Assembly (NCBI GenBank): GCA_000432155.1
Contig: FR888497.1
Location: forward strand, 58,030 to 122,029
Direction of reading: 5' to 3'
Source of the DNA: Eubacterium sp. CAG:274
Lineage (GTDB): Bacteria; Bacillota; Clostridia; Lachnospirales; CAG-274
Length of the DNA stretch: 64,000 bases
This document shows, piece by piece, positions 61,223 to 64,000 of the stretch. The position numbers and the translations under genes are program-made. Below the pieces are notes generated by a model that saw only the letters and a list, made by a program, of their open reading frames with translations, had not been told where the DNA came from and searched no databases. Every line of letters begins with the position of its first letter. The first letter of the stretch is position 1.

Positions 61223-62377
61223 TTAAAATCCTGAACTTTTAAGCATTTTAACTTTTACATCTAAAGTTTGGCCATTTCTTATTAATTTAACATTTACAGT
61301 ATCGCCAACTTTAGTTTTCTTAACAAGTGAAACTAATTGGTCATTTGTAAATGTAGGCTGACCATTAAATGATGTAATAATATCATTTTGCTTTATACCA
61401 GATTGTGCAGCACTACCACCTTGTACAACCTCTTGAACCATTACACCAGCTGTTGGTAAGTTGTAATACTGTGCCATTTCATCAGTAATAGTAACAACAC
61501 TAACACCCAAAGTTGCACTATCAGTTGTATTCATAAGCTGTTCAATAAGTGATTCAGCAACATTAGATGCAATACTATAACCTACACCCTCAACTGAAGT
61601 AAGAGCTATTTTAGCTGTGTTAATTCCAATTACCTGACCTTTTTGATTAACTAAGGCACCGCCACTATTACCAGGATTTATAGCAGCATCTGTTTGTAAT
61701 ACGGTTAATTTTTTACCATTTATATTTACTTCTTTTGCACCAACACTGATAATGCCCTTTGTAGCGGTATTGCCCTGTCCTAATGCATTACCTATTGCAA
61801 TAACGATATCGCCAACTTGTGTTGAATCTGAATCACCAAATTCAGCAACTTGCACATCTTTTACACCTGCTGCTGCCAAATCAGAAAGTTTAACAGAAAT
61901 AACAGCTAAGTCTGAATTAGCATCTTTTCCGACTAATTCTGCAGATACTAAATCACATTCATTTAAAGAGATACTAACTCTACTTGCACCAGAAATTACA
62001 TGATAATTTGTGGCAATATATGCTTTTTGACTGTCCTTATAAAAGACAATACCAGAGCCAGAGCCCTCGCTTTCGTAAGATTGATTAAAGAAATCAGTAC
62101 CTTGAACTACAGATGTAATACAAGCGATTGAAGGTTTAACTTTTTTTATTATATTAACTGTATTTTGAGATTCTTCATCTAAGGTTTGTATAACACTTAA
62201 ATCGTTATTATTTTGTTTTGTTGTAGTAGTATTTACGGCAGTTGTGCCAGTAATAGGAGCTACTGAATGCACAATACTAGATGTAACGGGTATTGCAAAA
62301 CCAAGACTTAGCCCTACTGCTGAACCAATAATCAAAGATAAAATACTAGTTTTTATCAAGTTTAGGTTCTTCTTCAT
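61223..62377 (-). CDS. HtrA-family serine protease with PDZ domain (second copy)
   Basis: 384 residues: an N-terminal membrane anchor (LSLIIGSAVGLSLGFAI), a trypsin-like domain with His in NYHVISG, Asp in DANSDLAV, Ser in NPGNSGGAL, and one C-terminal PDZ domain. It is an extracytoplasmic quality-control protease. It lies 24 bp after a similar gene, so the two are likely an operon. A Thr/Asn-rich linker follows the membrane helix. Confidence 0.93.
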   Translation of the reverse strand: MKKNLNLIKTSILSLIIGSAVGLSLGFAIPVTSSIVHSVAPITGTTAVNTTTTKQNNNDLSVIQTLDEESQNTVNIIKKVKPSIACITSVVQGTDFFNQSYESEGSGSGIVFYKDSQKAYIATNYHVISGASRVSISLNECDLVSAELVGKDANSDLAVISVKLSDLAAAGVKDVQVAEFGDSDSTQVGDIVIAIGNALGQGNTATKGIISVGAKEVNINGKKLTVLQTDAAINPGNSGGALVNQKGQVIGINTAKIALTSVEGVGYSIASNVAESLIEQLMNTTDSATLGVSVVTITDEMAQYYNLPTAGVMVQEVVQGGSAAQSGIKQNDIITSFNGQPTFTNDQLVSLVKKTKVGDTVNVKLIRNGQTLDVKVKMLKSSGF

Positions 62378-62401
62378 AAATTATACACCTCCATTTAATT
62401 T

Positions 62402-63712
62402 TTAAAATTGGTCATTGCTGTTTGCCAATGTAGCCTTTATTTCGCCCTTTTGATTACCATTCCTTACAACAGAAAGTGTAATAGTATCATTTGATTTGTG
62501 GCTAGAAATAATTTTTGAAAGTTCTTCTATGCTATTAACTGTCTTTCCATCAACAGCTGTGATTATATCACTTACTTGTAAACCACATTTTTCGGCTGGT
62601 GAATTGCTTTCTATTTTACCAACAAATACACCATTTATATCTATGTTATACATCTTTCTAAAATCATCAGTAATACTATAGCCAGAAATACCTAAGTAAG
62701 GTTTATCAACAGTACCCTTTTCCATTAACTCTTTTGCAATAGTTTTAGCTTGATTAATTGGAATTGCATATCCTGTGCCCTCAACACTTGTTTGAGAGGC
62801 TTTTGCAGAATTAATACCGATTACTTCACCGTCAGTATTAACTAAGGCACCACCACTATTACCAGGGTTTATAGCAGCATCTGTTTGGATAGCGTTATAT
62901 TTTACACCATCAATATTTAATACCTTATTTTCAGCTGAGATAATACCTACAGTTGCTGTTTTACCTTGACCCAATGCATTACCAATTGCAATAACGGTCT
63001 GACCAACTTCTATTTTATCTGAATCCCCAAGTTTAGCTGTATTTACACTTTCTATACCTGCAGATTTTAAATCTGACTTTGATACAGAAATTACAGCGAG
63101 GTCAGATGTTGCGTCTTTTCCGACTAATTTAGCATTAATTTGTTCTTTACCAGTTATAGAAATAGTAACGGAATTTGCAGAATCCACAACATGATTATTT
63201 GTCAAAATATATACCTTATTGTCATCCTGTGAATATATAATACCAGAGCCAGAACCTTCTTCATCTACAGTTTGATTAAACATATTAGAAGCAGTCACTT
63301 TTATAGAGATATTTACTACAGAATTTTCTACATTACTAACTGTTTTTGAAATATTTTGTTCAGATGAAGCATAGGTAGAAACTGTGCTATTATTTGTATC
63401 TGTTGCTGTTGTATTCTCTTTTTTATTATTTATTTTAGAAAAAGAAAAGCCACCGTTTATTGTGTTATTAATACTTGATATAACAGAATTAGAAGTATTT
63501 AACCCAACTCCCAAAAAATATCCAAAAGATGCACCACAAAGTATAGTGCCAGCTAAGCCAACGGCAATACTTTTCTTGTATGTGTATTTTTTAGTTTCTT
63601 TTTCTTTTCCATTTTGATTGTCATTTGAAAAATTATAATTTGGATTTTCACTTTCAACCTGGTCAAGTGGTTGGTTTAGGATGTTTTCTTCAGTTGTATT
63701 ATTTTCATTCAT
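62402..63712 (-). CDS. HtrA-family serine protease with PDZ domain (first copy)
   Basis: 436 residues with a cytoplasmic Asn/Glu-rich tail, a membrane helix (IAVGLAGTILCGASFGYFLG), a Ser/Thr/Asn-rich linker, a trypsin-like domain (His in NNHVVDS, Asp in DATSDLAV, Ser in NPGNSGGAL) and one PDZ domain. The start is the ATG at 63712 behind GAGGAGGG; the longer frame to 63778 lacks a ribosome site. The 63780-64000 end of the window is AT-rich and I see nothing definite in it. Confidence 0.93.
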   Translation of the reverse strand: MNENNTTEENILNQPLDQVESENPNYNFSNDNQNGKEKETKKYTYKKSIAVGLAGTILCGASFGYFLGVGLNTSNSVISSINNTINGGFSFSKINNKKENTTATDTNNSTVSTYASSEQNISKTVSNVENSVVNISIKVTASNMFNQTVDEEGSGSGIIYSQDDNKVYILTNNHVVDSANSVTISITGKEQINAKLVGKDATSDLAVISVSKSDLKSAGIESVNTAKLGDSDKIEVGQTVIAIGNALGQGKTATVGIISAENKVLNIDGVKYNAIQTDAAINPGNSGGALVNTDGEVIGINSAKASQTSVEGTGYAIPINQAKTIAKELMEKGTVDKPYLGISGYSITDDFRKMYNIDINGVFVGKIESNSPAEKCGLQVSDIITAVDGKTVNSIEELSKIISSHKSNDTITLSVVRNGNQKGEIKATLANSNDQF

Positions 63713-64000
63713 AATTATAGCCCTCCTCACAATGACTATGTCATTCTTTAGATTTGATTTAAGTGAATTGTAGCACATTAAAATCGAAAAAGTATGAACA
63801 AATTGTAAACAAAAACGCTTTATTATTTTTTTAATTTCTGCTTAATTCAAATGTAATAAAAACATAATAAAAATGGGCTTGAATAATAAATTTTCTTAAT
63901 AAATATATCTTATTATATTAAACATAAATAATATATAGGATTAAAAAAATTTTAAAATTGATGGAATAAATGAAATATATAATAAAAGACCTTCAAATCA

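Noticed and set aside
1..64000. Anti-phage, toxin-antitoxin, secondary-metabolite or mobile systems
   Set aside because: I looked for helicase/nuclease clusters, recombinases, toxin-antitoxin pairs and biosynthetic megagenes on both strands and found none; the genes are core or sporulation functions.

Overview
The window is a low-GC, gene-dense chromosomal segment of an anaerobic endospore-forming member of the Clostridia (Firmicutes/Bacillota), plausibly a Lachnospirales-type lineage. The evidence is very AT-rich DNA with AAA/TTA-biased codons, strong AGGAGG-type ribosome binding sites, T-box riboswitches, spoIIGA-sigE, a spoIIIA operon, spo0A, oxygen-defence proteins typical of anaerobes (flavodiiron protein, rubrerythrin) and an IspH-ribosomal protein S1 fusion. 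I see no phage, transposon, integrase, rRNA, tRNA or CRISPR. It reads as core genome, so the interesting material is unusual gene architecture and regulation rather than a foreign island.

Layout. 1-4.4 kb: 3' end of argB, a flavodiiron protein, and an MBOAT/SGNH polysaccharide O-acylation pair. 4.5-6.1 kb: spoIIGA-sigE behind a promoter with two Spo0A-box-like repeats. 6.2-9.7 kb: gatCAB under an Asn-type T-box. 9.8-12.7 kb: a 1-phosphofructokinase-like kinase, HPr and a divergent PTS Enzyme I. 12.7-18.0 kb: a small exported protein, PepP, a DUF2161-like nuclease-fold protein, Map, an esterase, a YlmC/YmxH protein and a methyltransferase. 18.1-23.7 kb: Csp-like subtilase, DAHP synthase, rubrerythrin and asnB. 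23.7-27.5 kb: pheST under a Phe-type T-box.

27.6-38.4 kb: a frameshifted membrane protein, an RpiR regulator, then an HI0933-type flavoprotein, aroH, cmk and the ispH-rpsA fusion, followed by livKHMGF, in which a hairpin separates livK from the rest. 38.4-45.1 kb: maf, DUF4321-like protein, an SDR, MATE, S41 protease, NCS2 purine permease and a frameshifted M23 peptidase. 45.3-50.9 kb: two radical-SAM-linked genes, RNase E/G and RNase Y. 51.0-55.5 kb: the spoIIIAA-AH operon, with a spoIIIAF shortened to its membrane hairpin. 55.7-64 kb: a large cell-wall amidase, two short minus-strand genes, a CYTH protein, spo0A, and a minus-strand operon of two HtrA proteases plus a small amidase.

Functional themes. 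Sporulation genes form a regulatory chain: Spo0A acts on spoIIG, sigma-E is made there, and sigma-E probably transcribes spoIIIA, before which a sigma-E-like promoter is visible. Translation genes (gatCAB, pheST, S1, RNases) are controlled by tRNA charging and RNA structure. The most unusual observation is a strong Shine-Dalgarno site and in-frame ATG inside the ispH-rpsA fusion, exactly where a free-standing S1 would begin, coinciding with a visible change in codon usage. Others are the truncated SpoIIIAF, two genes broken by single +1 shifts at slippery-looking sites, a probable CTG start for RNase Y, and an amidase ribosome binding site buried in the upstream gene's terminator.
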